From positions 11,181,385 to 11,245,384 of the forward strand of contig JASFXZ010000010.1 of the NCBI GenBank assembly GCA_032209605.1: 64,000 nucleotides of DNA. The letters are read 5' to 3'. This stretch comes from Mactromeris polynyma. Its lineage: Eukaryota > Mollusca > Bivalvia > Venerida > Mactridae. Both the position numbers and the translations under genes were made by a program. The notes below the pieces were generated by a model. That model ran no database searches and had not been told where the DNA came from. It saw only the letters and a program-made list of their open reading frames with translations. Positions within the stretch are counted from its first letter, which is position 1; each line of letters opens with the position of its first letter. Shown piece by piece: positions 11,771-25,600 of this stretch.

Positions 11771-13378
11771 CGACATTGTTCATCGTAAAGATCATAAGCG
11801 GATTGAGTGAAACAAAAAGTTACCTAACCTGAATGAGTGAGTAAAACCGATGTGCTAGGCTTTATTTTACCGAAAACGCTGTTGTGGTGTCTCGTTCGAT
11901 TTTCTAAAACAAAACCATTTATATTATATATTCAAAGAATATGCAATTTGATATATAAGATGTAACTACAAACATAAATAATTGTTAAACCTGACCACAT
12001 TCATACTTAGCTTCCGTCTCAAGAATCCGCTCCTGATGTAATCATGGACATATATGTCCGTGATAAAATGTATCACAATAAAATACAGAATAAAATAACA
12101 ATGCAAGACCATTCTACACAGAATTATAAGAGGCTATCACAGACATTGTTAAAATGGACAACTGCATAGATAGTTCATAAGAAAAGTGCTATAGAAACTA
12201 AAAACATTTTGAACTCTTAATATATCTCTGCAAACAGTATCTACCTCTATAAATTCTATTGGTAAGTGTTCAAACTCAAAGTTACTTTGAGTGTTCAGTG
12301 AAACATCATATCATATTAAATCAAAACAATATTTTCATGAATTGAAATTAATGTGATATTTCACTGCATTTAGCATTTATTCTTTTTATTTTATGGTCCG
12401 AAATTTGCAAACCACGGACATATAAACCGTGTTGCAAACAGTGAATTTACTTAACTTATAAAACTGTACAATCCATCGTAAAACACACAAGATATATTTT
12501 TCATATTCTCCATTTGAAGTAACCCGGAGATGTATTGTTATACATTGTACTATTGCTCTACGCTTTTTCGTTACTATCTGAAACCCTCCACATTTTGCAT
12601 TTGCTAAAATTCATTCAGAGATCTACACTTTGCTATTGATTCGACGTATTTTCCTAAATTTAGCCCCATTTGTCCCGCAAAATGTAATATTCTAACATTT
12701 ATCATATATATTAAGTTGCATAATAATTGCCCAAAGTAACTGCATCGTTGCAGACCCATTCTCAAACTCCACGCACCGGTTACTCGATTACGCTACGCTA
12801 CAATAAGGGGAAGTTACTGTGCAGGAGATTGATCCATTCTCTGCAGCGGTTCCCTCCCCTGCCAACTATCTTGATGAAGAGTTACTTCCCCTGCAAAAAC
12901 AGCGCGTTAATAAAATCAGAAGATAAATGTAATAAGTTCGTTATTTAGAAGATTCGGTAACAATGCATGCCCAGTTCATGTTTCTTTCAGTTCATATATA
13001 CTTTTTTGACTCGATTTTGCTGTTGACATGTGTTCTTTCAATTGTTCGTTTTGTTTACAAAATACTTCCTCAATCGGATATTCATTAAATTCGGATAAAA
13101 ATTAGAATCCAACTATATTGGCTGAATAATGATCTTTGATCGTTGCTACTCTTTTTTTTACCCATGTTGCATATTTGGTACTTGGTTAATGAACCCTATT
13201 TGATCACATTCATTTCTGCTGGTATCTAAAGTGTTGAATTTCGATAATAGTCTGTAACAAAACGTCAACATAAAGTATTCAGAGGATTTCAGATGGCGCT
13301 TGCCTGTAATTTTGCTTGAAAAATATCTTGCTTAATTATGTTTATTGGAGCGTGGAATAGGTGAAGAGAATGAATTAT

Positions 13379-13687
13379 GGATACTTCGGACCACGGACAT
13401 TACGGACTAAACACTTCGGACCATATTCAGGGACACTTAGGACCATATTAAGGGAAATTACGGACCATCTATAGGGACACTTTAGACCATAATTTGGGAC
13501 CCTAAAGACCATATTTAGGGACATTACGGGTCATCTATTGGGACACTTCTGACCATGATTTTGGGACATTATGGACCATCTATAGGGACACTTCGGACTA
13601 TAATTTGGGGACACTACGGACCTTACTTGAAAACAAGAATGTGATCCGAAGTGTCTGGTCCGTAATGTCCGTGGTCCGAAGTGTCCT
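13379..13687. mobile_element. MITE with GGACACTTCGGACCACGGAC termini
   Basis: The left end reads ACTTCGGACCACGGACATTA and the right end is its inverse. Between them are degenerate units of about 30 bp built on GGACCAT and AGGGACACTT. The element is about 309 bp and non-coding. Confidence 0.6.
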
Positions 13688-13899
13688 GACACCAAGAGAA
13701 TGGACCCACCTTATGTGGTAAAGTTGGGCAATGGTAATTGATTGTGATCAATAACTTCAGGAATGAAGTAAATTACTTGACAGAGAGTGATTATGATCAG
13801 TATTTAACTTAATTATGTGATGAGTAGTTTATACAAATAATGATTTGCATTTTCGGCATTTTAAGAAATTCAAAAGTTCCGAAAAGCATGATTTCAGTA

Positions 13900-14155
13900 T
13901 GGTTTATGTCTGAAGATCATTATTGGCCAGTGTTGTATTATCTATATATCCATACACCTCTCTACGCATGCTCAGATATACTAATTACTCTTGTACTGTA
14001 AGGTACACTGCTAGGGCAGTCTTAATAAAATCATGGAACTGTATACCCACGTTTTGTGGTCTATCATCACAAACACGAAAAACACAACAGTTAATGTCTG
14101 AAGATCATTACTGGCCAGATCCCTTAATAATTTCATGGGGAGGATGCAAAATTTA
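13900..14155. repeat. Direct repeat ATGTCTGAAGATCATTA
   Basis: ATGTCTGAAGATCATTA followed by TGGCCAG occurs near 13906 and again near 14094. The two copies face the same way about 190 bp apart. Confidence 0.4.
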
Positions 14156-14439
14156 ATTCTTTATTATGTCAATGCAGGGAATATGTCAGTAAACACAGAA
14201 ATGAGAGGCATAAACAGTTTTATATTTCTGTTGAAAAGTGTTTTGTATTGATAGCATAATCTCAGTTACTGTGTTAATTGGAATTTAATTGCAAACACTC
14301 TCAGTTAGTGATGGATTCTAATTCTGTTGTATATGATACTATATGATACTATGGAGGGAACTTTCGCTGAGCGAGAAACAGCTGGTAAGTTTGATGTGTA
14401 TTTGGTAAATACATTGATTCGAGACGAAATAACTGAAAT

Positions 14440-14712
14440 GTAAAATGATTTATCTGGCTCATCTGAACATAAAATGTTTGAATTGGCTTCATCTAGTATT
14501 GTTGTTCCATCGGCTAAAACATCTCTAATTTGAACGAACCATTGCAATGTATAACTGGAAGTTTTTTTTAATTTTATAATGTACAAACATCTTTCTTCAA
14601 CAAATATGAATCAATACCCAATACATTATGAGTTCCTATAGGAAATATATTTTTCATGTTTGTTTAGGTAAACAAATGAACAAAAAATGAGCATAATATT
14701 ACTTTAAATAAG
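14440..14712 (+). repeat. Dispersed repeat, second copy at 36298-36658
   Basis: Both copies share TCTGGCTCATCTGAACATAA, TTGGCTAAAACATCTC-type sequence, GGAAATATATTTTTCATG and AACAAATGAACAAAAAATGA. The open frame on the minus strand here is repeat-derived. Confidence 0.6.
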
Positions 14713-15109
14713 ATGGACATTTTAGCTGGATGTTGTGGAAAATTTACTATCACATAACTTTCATGAAGCTGTAAGAATGGTATATGATGTAGAAAAAGGA
14801 TACATGGTGATAAATGGATTACTTTAAAGATTTCGTATTTGTTAACAGTACTCCAAGAACAGATTTTCCCATGATCTAGGGGAGTATGAGTAAAAAATCT
14901 CTTGCCATGTTTTGAACACTCTGGGGTTCAATAACCTACACTTTTCCATTATTGTGATCTCCGAGCGAGAGTTCAGTCATGGTGTTCACATACATTGTTG
15001 CATGGAATTTGCCGATTTATTACTTAAAGAAAAAGGAAATAATTTAATGTTTTTTCAAGTTAAACTTATTTATTCTTATTTATTATCTTATTTTTTACCC
15101 ACTTATACT

Positions 15110-15235
15110 GATCAGTTTTGATGACTGCTTCCTGGGTTACTTACATGTGCGCTTGTGCCAAATTCAGGGAATGTGAAGTTCATGATCAAACCCCACTCAG
15201 CGGGGCTCATACTCTTGACGTTTTTATCAGATTCA
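15110..15235 (-). repeat. SINE copy (same family as 61840-61990)
   Basis: In reverse complement this reads TATGAGCCCCGCTGAGTGGG, GTTTGATCATGAACTTCACA and CCAGGAAGCAGTCATCAAAA. The copy at 61840-61990 has near-identical blocks. The plus-strand frame at 15118 is therefore repeat. Confidence 0.6.
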
Positions 15236-15867
15236 GAAGGATTGTCGACAATGTATCGATCGGCGAAAGTCGGCCAACTCCGTTCATTTCCGTCTGTTGT
15301 AAGCTCTGTTGATCAAATGTCCGTGTAATTTACACTACTCATCAACTTATACGCCTCCTTAGTGTATAATTGACGTTTTGAAGAGAATGAACGATTGTTA
15401 TATTTCGTAGAATATTTACATTTTTACATTTTAATTGCCTGGTAATTGGGTCAATGAAACTTTTTTTTATCCTTATAATATCGTTGACCTATTAATATGT
15501 TATTGAATACTTTATAGTCTTTTCGATTGTTTGTTTGCTTGAATTTTAATTGTTTGTTTGCTTGATTTTGAGTTTGTGTTTTCTTATTTTTATTTATGAA
15601 AGCTGTTTTGTTGATGCTTATAACTGTATGAGCATATGCAACTTTCATCTCTTGCCGTCAAAATCAACTTGATAGGCATTCAACTGCAGGTGTATTAAGT
15701 CAAACTTTGTTATGTTTCTCAGTTAATTGAAAACATTGTTATGATCACTGCTGCCTTATCTAAGCAGAGATAAATGACAGTCATGTTGCAACTGAACAGT
15801 GAATACTTGAACTTACTTACATGTGTGGCTGTGCATAATGTTTCATACTACCTATAGATGCACAGGC

Positions 15868-15999
15868 ATTCGTCCCATAAAGGCCCCCAAAACAAAAACA
15901 AAATCAAAAAAATCCACTATAATTATGTATATATGATATATACATATAGTGGGGATTTTTTTTTTTTCGTTTTGGGTGCCTTTATGCGACAAATGCTAA
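15868..15999. repeat. Long hairpin MITE
   Basis: GCATTCGTCCCATAAAGGC opens the left arm and GCCTTTATGCGACAAATGC closes the right. A-rich and T-rich tracts plus an inverted ATCCACTATA lie between, so the whole stretch can fold on itself. Confidence 0.55.
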
Positions 16000-16552
16000 C
16001 TCTGCATGCTTTGTAATTGTGTAATTCTAGAATTCTTTACATATTGATGTTACTCTAAAACCTGTCCTTAAGACCTGACTGTGATATAGAGGTTGTTCCT
16101 GGAGAGTCCGAGGCAAATGAAAATGGTGGAAAAATATGACAAAAGTTTTTGCATGATGGACAATTTTTAACACATTTTTCTGACATTACAAGTTACACAA
16201 TTATATAAGACTATATAAATTGGAGGAAATTATCTGTTATAGGTGAATCTCATTGTAAATAAAATACAACCAATTAAATGCAGTTTATTGATAGACATGC
16301 ACAACTTCACTTGATTCTTCTGTACAAATGACTTCACAATGTAATTACAAATGTAATTAAACTTAATTAAACCTTTTTATACCTATTGGCTATAAATTTG
16401 ATCAACTTAAAATTTGGTGGCTGGGAGTGGAGTTAAAGTCAACTCGCTGATACTGAAGAAGAATCGTGAAATATCTCTTTCGATTGTCAGAATTTAATAT
16501 TTGATCAATTCTTTACAATGACACTGTTTATTAAATGCCTCGATTATTACAG

Positions 16553-16674
16553 TGAAAATGTCAACCAAATTACGTCATACCCAAAGAGTGAAACAGAAAT
16601 TGGAGGAAAAGTTAGAAAATTTGAAAACTTTGGAAGATAAGTTACATTCAACTATAAGAAATCATGTGTCCAAG
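16553..16674 (+). CDS. Tudor gene exon 1 seen (coiled coil)
   Basis: Acceptor TTACAG precedes and donor GTAAGA follows. The exon encodes MSTKLRHTQRVKQKLEEKLE and further Lys/Glu/Leu heptads. The acceptor means at least one upstream exon exists, coding or not. ATG 16558 is the first in-frame Met visible. Confidence 0.75.
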
Positions 16675-19600
16675 GTAAGAACCTTTAATATTCAACAATA
16701 AATAGTTTGAGTTTTCATACATATGTAAACCAGGGTTGTCACTAATTCTTCGTAGAGCCCAGTAAGTGCAAAGTTATGGCCCTTGATTTATTGAAAATAT
16801 AGCATACAGTGTGCAATTTTGTGTCGCTCATATCTCCAACAGTATATCAGCTACACCAAACTGTACAGGAATATTCACCAACCTGTATAGTTGTGCATCC
16901 GGGGTTTCGTGTTTGCCTGTGTCCAGTAATTGCAAAGTTATGACCCTTGACTTATCACCATAATCAGTACAGTTGTTCACTTGGTAATTTTGATATATAT
17001 TCACAAACTATGAGCAGAATAATAGCATTTGCTTTTGTGACAAAGGCTGCATGTGGGGGCATCTGTGCATTCTAGTTCTTACTTCCTCGCTCCAACGCTG
17101 CTAATGCGTTGTATTTAATAAAGTCCTTCTTCTGGTTATGTTCAATAACTGAAAAACAAAGAATAACACAGTCATTGCCGTTTCATAAGGCTTGCGTAAA
17201 ACCCAAAAATGACCAAAAAGTTATGCCCCCCCCCCCTCCCCCCAAGACCAAATCCTGGGTATATTCCAATATGTCAAAAATATGCTATATTTCATTCCAG
17301 GCTGAGTGGAAGTGTCAACAAATGCTTAATATAGATAATACAAGTGAGTTTTTAAGTCAGTATGGGAAAGTTGCACAGATACTCGAAGCTGCAACTAATA
17401 CAATAGATCTTCTTACAATATCAGCAGAAGAACTTATAGGTAATATCTTTGTGTGTGTCAAACCTTTTTGTCATGACAATGTCTTGTTCTTACAAACCTT
17501 TCAGTCAAGATGGCAATGAATGAATTTCTTGATTACAGTAAAACCTCACTTAAAGACCACCTCAATAATAAGACCACCTCAATGGTAAGATCACCTCAAT
17601 AATAAGACAAACTCAATAATAAGACCAACTCAAAATTAAGAACACACTTCAAGTCCATTTTCAATGTTTTGCTCTTTATTTGACCTCAATATTCAGACCA
17701 GTTTTAAAGGGTTCCAAGGGTGGTCTTATTATTGAGGTTTTACTGTACGTTGCACTGCTCACCCATTGTATCATATGTTCAGGCATTTTCATTTTATTTT
17801 AAGCTGAAAATAAGCCTCACACAAATAGAACAGAGACTTTTATTCCAATTTCCATAAATAAATAAACAAAACCCTCCTTGATCCCTCTTTATAATCAAAT
17901 TGGAAGGTAATCTAGCAACTAATTACTTGTGGTTTATGTTCTAGTAACTTCATATCTATAAAACCATAAGTTACTATTCATTGTATTCTTAGTTAATCCC
18001 TCATTACATCTAAGTACAAACTACAGGTTCCAATCATCGGTATACTCAATTTGTTCAAGTAAATATTTGGTTTAGCTTAGCAGAAAAACCAAAGGAACAT
18101 CTAAATAGTGTTCCTTCTTGATCAGTTTGTTTTGCAACAGAACATTTAGTATGATAAACAGCTATGTAAACTACAGTCAAACCTGTGTTAAAGACCAACT
18201 GCGAACAAAGACCACTATTGCAAAACCTGTCTGCAAAGACCACCAATTTTATCTCCCATCAGACCATTTTCAATGATATTTAATCTGTTAATAGAGACCA
18301 CCTTTAAACAAAGACCACATTTTGCTGTTCCCATGGGTGGTCTTTACAGACAGGTTTACATTAAAAATATCACGCCACATTCAGACTTTTTCAACAAACT
18401 TCAGCACAATCAGACTTTTTTTTTCCTTAAGAAGTTGCATCTGAAAAACGGAGGTATTCCTAATGCAAAAAAGTGTTTTTCCCAATCCAGAATTTAATTC
18501 CTAAATGGCAAATCTCTTTTGGCAACATTTCTTTATTAGCTGATTTTCTTTTCTTTTTTAGCACATGTGTATATTTAACTGTCTAGAACTGTATTATGTT
18601 CTTTTCACACAAAAAATGCATTCAGAATAAGGCTCTACCAGTTTCAATTTCCCAGTCGGAAGCATTCCCAAAATGACCAAAAAAAGGCTTGACAATAAGT
18701 GGAACTAAATTTGTTGTTATTATCTTACTTTTGTTTGATGTTTTAGAGAATGCTGGGTTTGAAGAGTCAACAGATGATGAAACAATATCCTGGTCGGCTG
18801 AAAAAACTCTATTGTCTTCCACTGTCATTCAGTCAGAAAGTGAGTAATTCAGGTTTTAGTTTGAGCTTAAGAAGGCCAAGTTATTCAACATTGGCTGGTT
18901 ATCACATTTAGAGACCATAATCAGTCTCATATGTGTATCTGATTCTGAAGTTATTAAACTAGGTATTGATCACCAAGCATGTTTTGACGAGGACCGACAA
19001 TTGTTTAAATGAAACTAGTCCCAATAGATAGTTCCCACATCTTCAATAATTACCTCCTTTGTAAGTAATCATCAGCCATTTTGATAGGCAAAACTGATAA
19101 GCACTTTTAGGAGTAATTTCCAAATATGTGATAATTGAGAATATGCCAAGAGAATTTGCAGTTTATCATGGTTTACATTATACTAAGTACTATTATTCCC
19201 TATAAACTGCCTATCAATGTGGCTGACCATTCAGAATAAGGAATTTAATATTGTAATTGTGGGAACTCTATTTTCTGGCAATTTTTTGCTAGAAAAGTAA
19301 CTGTGTATACGTACCTTTAATCTGTCAAGAGTTGCCGTTCTTGAATATTGTAGTTTTAAACTTGAAATGCATTAAGAACGGTTTTCGCCTTGTTCAGTAT
19401 TTGCTGTTATAAGATAAGTAGAAATGTTGCAATTTTCTATGTTTTTGTTTACCTCAGTTTCGGTCTGACCAATTTCTTTGCTGTCTGACAGATTTTTCCA
19501 ATGACAGATTTTCAGGTCTTGTCAGACCGAATGTCTGACACTTTCTTTAAACTTTCAGGATGTCTGTACCGACTTAGCAAAGCAAGTGGGCATTTGAAAT

Positions 19601-22600
19601 GAAGAATATCATTTGAGTGCTGCTATAGGATTTACAACCTCTTCTGTAAGTGGCGTCTTTTCAGGAAAACACAACATGTGATGTCACTATTTGCAAGCAG
19701 GAAACAATATTTACTCCATATGGTCACTTCGTATTCATATTGTCATATGGGGCAAATATTGCTTACTGTAAGTACATGGTGACGTCACATGTGACGTTTT
19801 CTGGAAATGACTTCAACAAGAGGTTGGAAATCGTAAAGCGGCGCTCATTTAAACATTACAACTGTTTTGTTTAGTGTAGCTGTATTACTATGACTTGATG
19901 GCTTGCTTTCAGGTACCTTGCATATCAATAAGAAGAGTGATGACATCGAGTTTAGAGCAGACACCAGGCTGGCAGACAGTACGATCGCTAACAAACTGCA
20001 AAAATCAAAATCTCATATTCCAGTCATCTGTGATACTTCAATTGAACATGTTCCCGGTTTAGGTGACACAATATGTAGTGATATTAAGACTGGACATCGT
20101 ACTTGTACTTGTGACACTCTGAATGAAAACACTCGAATGATATCACAATGTACGGGCTGCACTTTCGCAGGAAAAGATACAAGTAGTATATCATCAAGAA
20201 ATGAGGAACTTGAAAAAAGTGTAAGGAGCATTAGTTGTGATGTAACTGAAATCTGTGATACTGGTAAGACAGTGCAACAAAATTCGAAAACAGAAACCGA
20301 TACGTCAACTAATAAAGTTCAAACAAACAAAGCTGATGCTATTCAGACATCTCATGGTGTACCAATGTGTGTTAAGAAATCACTGAGTCGTGGATTGTCA
20401 GATGCTAATACTTCTGTGCAGAAATCAGATAAGGCCCACTCAATGGTAAATACAGTTAAACATAGTGAGAGTCTGAAAGTAAAGCCATCTACCTCAACTA
20501 GGAAAAAGAAGTCAAAGAAGAAAGGAACAAAAGTTTTATCAGAAAAAGATTCTGCACAGTCTGATTCCAGTGAGGTAGCTCAGAAATGTGGTAGTAAGAA
20601 TGATGTAAAACTAGATGTGACTGTAGATGAGGTTGTTGTCAAACAAGCAGAAGTGAGATATAATGAGTTCGAAAAAGAGTTATGTGCAGAACTCAATAGA
20701 CAAGATGTGAATGAAACAAAGCCATGTGCAGAAAAGCTACAAACTGATGAACGAAGTGGAAAAAGTTTTGATGGTCTAGCTGATGAGATTAACGAAGAGA
20801 TAGACTGTTTGAGTAGTACTTCTACTAACCAAACCAATTCCAGAAATGAGACCAATGTGATAACTAATTCAAAGCCGACAGATTCATCAGACTTGGAACA
20901 AAAGTCAAACAATACGACTATTTCTAAAAAGGGTAACAGTGGAACAACTCAAGATGAGTCAGGTATAACTGAAGATGCATTTACTGGTGAGACAAGTGAA
21001 AAGTTGTCAGCATCAAGGGGTCTGACTACTGGTAGTTTGCTTTCAGGGAAGATTACTCCGGTTATTGTGAGTGAGATTGTGTCCCCTTGGTGTTTCTTTG
21101 TACAGAGGAATGGACCAGAGTTAACTGAAATGATGGAACAAATATGGTAAAGTGAAAAGTTTTATCATTTATATTATCAGGGTTTTCCCTAGGATTTTTT
21201 AGCTAGGGGTCTGTGGACCCTTGTGTTTGACAAATTGGGGGTCCTTAGTAAATTTGTAGGTTTTTTAGGGGTCCCAGGGATGCACAGTAAGTGGAAAATG
21301 GGAGTCCCTAGAAAGAAAACGGAGTCAAGGACTCAAGATTTCTGCATCAGGGAAATCTCTTTTTGTTAATCTTTGAAAAGCGCTTTGGTAATATATATGT
21401 AGCTAGCATCTTTTTGAAATAGTCAATGTATACAATGTTAAAAATTATTCCACTATGAATTTAAATGTAAGTGTTTGAGAATGGGAATCCAAGGGAAACC
21501 ATATTTATAAAATAGGGCCCACATACACAGATGCCTAGGGTTGAAATGGAATTACAAAACTTGGGAAAATTTAGACAACATTGGGCTGCACACAATTCAA
21601 TATGAATAAAATATTAATATTGATTTCAGTTTGTGAGCATTATTTTATAACCTGATTATCAATCATTGAAATTTTACTGAACTTTTTGTGTAATTCTTAT
21701 ATGTATTGTGTATTATGGAATGTATATATTTCAGTGAGTATTTGAGTAAAACTGGTCTTAAAGAACCTCCTTTGCTTGATGCAAACATTGGTGCTCTATG
21801 TCTTGCTAGATACAGTCGCGATGTGACTTACTATCGTGCATATATCAAACAGATCTACAAATCTTCAGGTAAATCACTTAAAGTTGCTCTCAGACATCAT
21901 AGTCTATAGTGACATTGTTGCACTTTCATTTTCAGACAAACATACTCATGGCTGTTCAAGCCAAAAAAAAGGTCTTCTGTCACCCTGCAAATCATTCTAT
22001 AAATGCAACACTCCAAAAAGAGTTTATTGGCACTGGGCAGAAATTTTATTTTAGTTTTCATCAACAGAAATGTAGCTTAACAGTTACTATTATTAGTTAT
22101 TAGTGATCTTTAATTGGTGTGTACGATACGCGTGAAGAGTACGATAAATTGCAATACATTAGCAAAAGATTGCAATACATACCACAATATATTGCTTCAA
22201 TAGCCTAAGCTCTGACTGTAGATTCTTATTCACCTCCAAACAGGGTTTTGTGGGTCATTTGTCAAATTTGGGGGTCATTTTTCTCCCTTTTTTAAGTCTC
22301 CACAGGGTTTTAAAGATGTCAATGCATTTACATGCGAGTTAATTTGTTGATGCCTTATGAGAGTGGAGCTATGAAAATTTGTGCAGCCTGGATGCACAAA
22401 AGGATTGTTATGACAAGTTTGAACACATGGGTGGCATTTCATTTGACCATTTTTAATATGCAACCACTGATATTTACTAAGCCAGCTTTCACAAAAGAAA
22501 AGTTTGCTTACAGTTACACGGCTTTTTTTGGGCGGGGAGCTTGGGCCCGGTTCTGGTGCATTTTCATTTTGATTCAGACGAAAAAACATCGTCAGCTTTG

Positions 22601-25600
22601 ACTGCTACATGTTTAGAATGGTTTCATATACATAAAGTATAAAAGTATGCACTGTCCGTCAAAATAATAACACAGTCTAATCACTTCGAAGTGCTCTCCC
22701 CAAACAGTATAACAATGTATGTAAAGGGAGATCACTACAAAGTAACTACTGCGTTCGTACCCAATAACTTTCGAATTTAGCGCATTCGTACCCAAATTTC
22801 GACCTGCATTGCGTTTGCGTCCCCTGTGACGCTCTAGGAATATTTTTACGGGTCAATCAGCTATAAGGTGTGCCAAAACGTTCAAATTTGTGCGTCATAG
22901 AAAACCCTGCCTCCAAATATGTTTTAAAAAATAAATCTACATGTATAAGCTATTACAAAACTGTCATCACTCTCATTTCTTATAAAAATAAGTAAATCAG
23001 AGGTTTTCATGCCTATAAAATTTCAGAGTGAGAGTTTGTAGCCATTAACTTTTTAGCAGAAAACAGAATAAATGTATCATAAAAAAGATTCATTTCTATA
23101 TCATGGTACAATAAAGTTTAGCTGCGTATTGCAATATACTTTCATAAAGTGAGGATTTACTGTATACTAATATGTTCTCCATACTGTCTTCATGTATCTC
23201 AGGGTATAGTTGACAAAAAATGTTATATATTGACAGATTGTCATGTGTCTGAAGTTGACGTTCTGTATGTGGATTATGGTAACAGGGAACGAGTGAAGAC
23301 GAAGGATTTACGTGCCTTACCACAAACGTTTATGACGTTACCAACTCAAGCCATCTGCTGTGCTCTTGCCGAAGTATGTCTTCTTGCATCTTTTACGTAA
23401 TTATAAAGAAGAGTTATTTGTTTATTGCTTGTCTCTCAAAGTTGATTTCTATGAAGTAAATTATTGTTTTTATTAGTAAATTGTTATTGTAGTACTGTTA
23501 ATTGTTGCTATAAAATGTTTTATAGTGAAAGGGGTAGAGTTCATAATGTGGAAATGTTCGCAAATTCAGGAAAGTATAATATTCACCTATAATATCCATC
23601 TATAATACCCGCCTATAATACCTGCCTATAATACCCGCCTATAATATCCACCTATAATATCCACCTATAATATCCACCTACAATATCCACCTACAATATC
23701 CACCTATAATATCCACCTATAATATCCACCTACAATATCCACCTACAATATCCACCTATAATATCCACCTATAATATCCACCTATAATACCTGCCTATAA
23801 TATCCACCTATAATACCCACCTATAATATCCACCTACAATATCCACCTACAATATCCACCTATAATATCCACCTTTAATACCCGCCTATAATATCCACCT
23901 ATAATACCCGCCTATAATACCCGCCCATAATATCCACCCATAATACCCGCCTATAATATTCACCTATAATATCCACCTATAATATCCACCTACAATATCC
24001 ACCTATAATATCCACCCACAATATCCACCCACAATATCCACCTATAATATCCACCTACAATATCCACCTATAATATCCACCCACAATATCCACCCACAAT
24101 ATCCACCTATAATATCCACCTACAATATCCACCTATAATATTCACCTATAATGTCCACCTATAACATCCACCTATAACATCCACCTATAACATCCACCTA
24201 TAACATCCACCTATAACATCCACCTATAACATCCACCTATAATATCCACCTATAACATCCACCTATAATATCCACCTACAATATCCACCTATAATGTTCA
24301 CCTATAATGTCCACCTATAATGTCCACCTATCATATCCACCTATAACATCCACCTATAACATCCACCTATAACATCCACCTATAACATCCACCTATAACA
24401 TCCACCTATAACATCAACCTATAACATCCACCTATAACATCCACCTATAATGTCCACCTATAATGTCCACCTATCATATCCACCTATAACATCCACCTAT
24501 AACATCCACCTATAACATCCACCTATAATATCCACCTATAATATCCACCTATAATGTCCACCTATCATATCCATCTATAACATCCACCTCTAATGTTCAC
24601 CTATAATATCCACCTATAATGTCCACCTATAATAACCACGTCTAATATCCACCTATAATATCCACCTCTAATGTCCACCTATAATATCCACCTCTAATGT
24701 CCACCTATAATAACCACGTCTAATATCCACCTATAATGTCCACCTCTTATGTCCACCTATAATATCCACCTATAATGTCCAACTATAAAGTCCACCTATA
24801 ATATCCACCTATAATGTCCACCTATAATATCCACCTATCATATCCACCTATAACATCCACCTATAATATCCGCCTATAATGTCCACCTTTAATATCCACC
24901 TATAATTTCCACCTCTAATGTCCACCTATAATATCCACCTATAATATCCACCTGCTAGAATTTTCCATTCATTTGACTTTCAATCTAGCAATGCTCATTT
25001 CGGTGATTAGCAAACATGTCTGCCTGCGAAACATCTGAATTGCTGATTCATGAACTTTATGACTTGGGACAAGATACACTAACAAAATAATTGTTCAAAT
25101 TTCCTTATTATAGGTTATGCCATGCAACAAGTACTGTGTTTGGGCAGAAGATGATGTGAACCTGTTCCGACAGTATGTCACCGGACAGAATCTCAGCTGT
25201 GTTACATCCTCCATTCGTACAAGCGCTACCACTATACCACAGATTGTACAACTATCAGTTACCTATCCTATCCCTTCACTGAAATCATTACCTGATGGAA
25301 CTTACTTCATGAGTCAGTTTAGTATAGGTAATGATTAGTGATGTCAACAAATGGCAATTTTGGTATTCAAATATACGGTCAACCTTCCGATCGAATATTC
25401 AGATATTCGAACATTCGACCTTCTTAGTAATAATACATTCGAATTTCGAAGTGTAACTTTATGCTTATCAGTATTGTGTTTTAAACTGATCACTCATGTG
25501 GTAAAAATCCCCACGATTACTGAAAATTAAGTGTTGTCACCAGAGTGTTATGTCTCTCTTGACCCTAAATATACAATACGACATGTCAATTAACACCTGT

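Larger units (their letters stand above)
9643..12830. mobile_element. Element with about 290-bp terminal inverted repeats, upstream of FAM8A1
   Basis: The left arm (9643 to about 9930) contains CTTCCCCTTAACGTAGCG and AATCGAGTAACCGGT. The right arm (about 12590-12830) carries the same landmarks inverted. Both arms include TATTACATTTTGCGG and GGAAAATACGTCGAAT. Repeated GCAAAATGTAG motifs fill the left third. The left end starts about 70 bp upstream of the FAM8A1 ATG. No transposase or clear target duplication was found. Confidence 0.65.

Noticed and set aside
14305..14586. 93-codon minus-strand frame
   Set aside because: Overlaps a dispersed repeat with a second copy at 36298; no transposase or host motif.
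15118..15312. Cys/His-containing frame, considered as a RING or B-box exon of the Tudor gene
   Set aside because: Most of it matches, inverted, the SINE at 61840-61990, and the Cys spacing does not fit either domain.
9600..16552. Upstream RING/B-box exons for the Tudor gene
   Set aside because: Searched by eye for paired Cys-x2-Cys with splice sites; none convincing. A short ATG frame with donor at 13700-13735 was too weak to call.
20013..20912. Minus-strand frames opposite exon 4
   Set aside because: Shadows of the Ser/Thr-rich coding exon on the plus strand.
23574..24953. CRISPR-like regular repeat spacing
   Set aside because: Units are contiguous 13-mers without spacers, in an intron of a eukaryotic gene.
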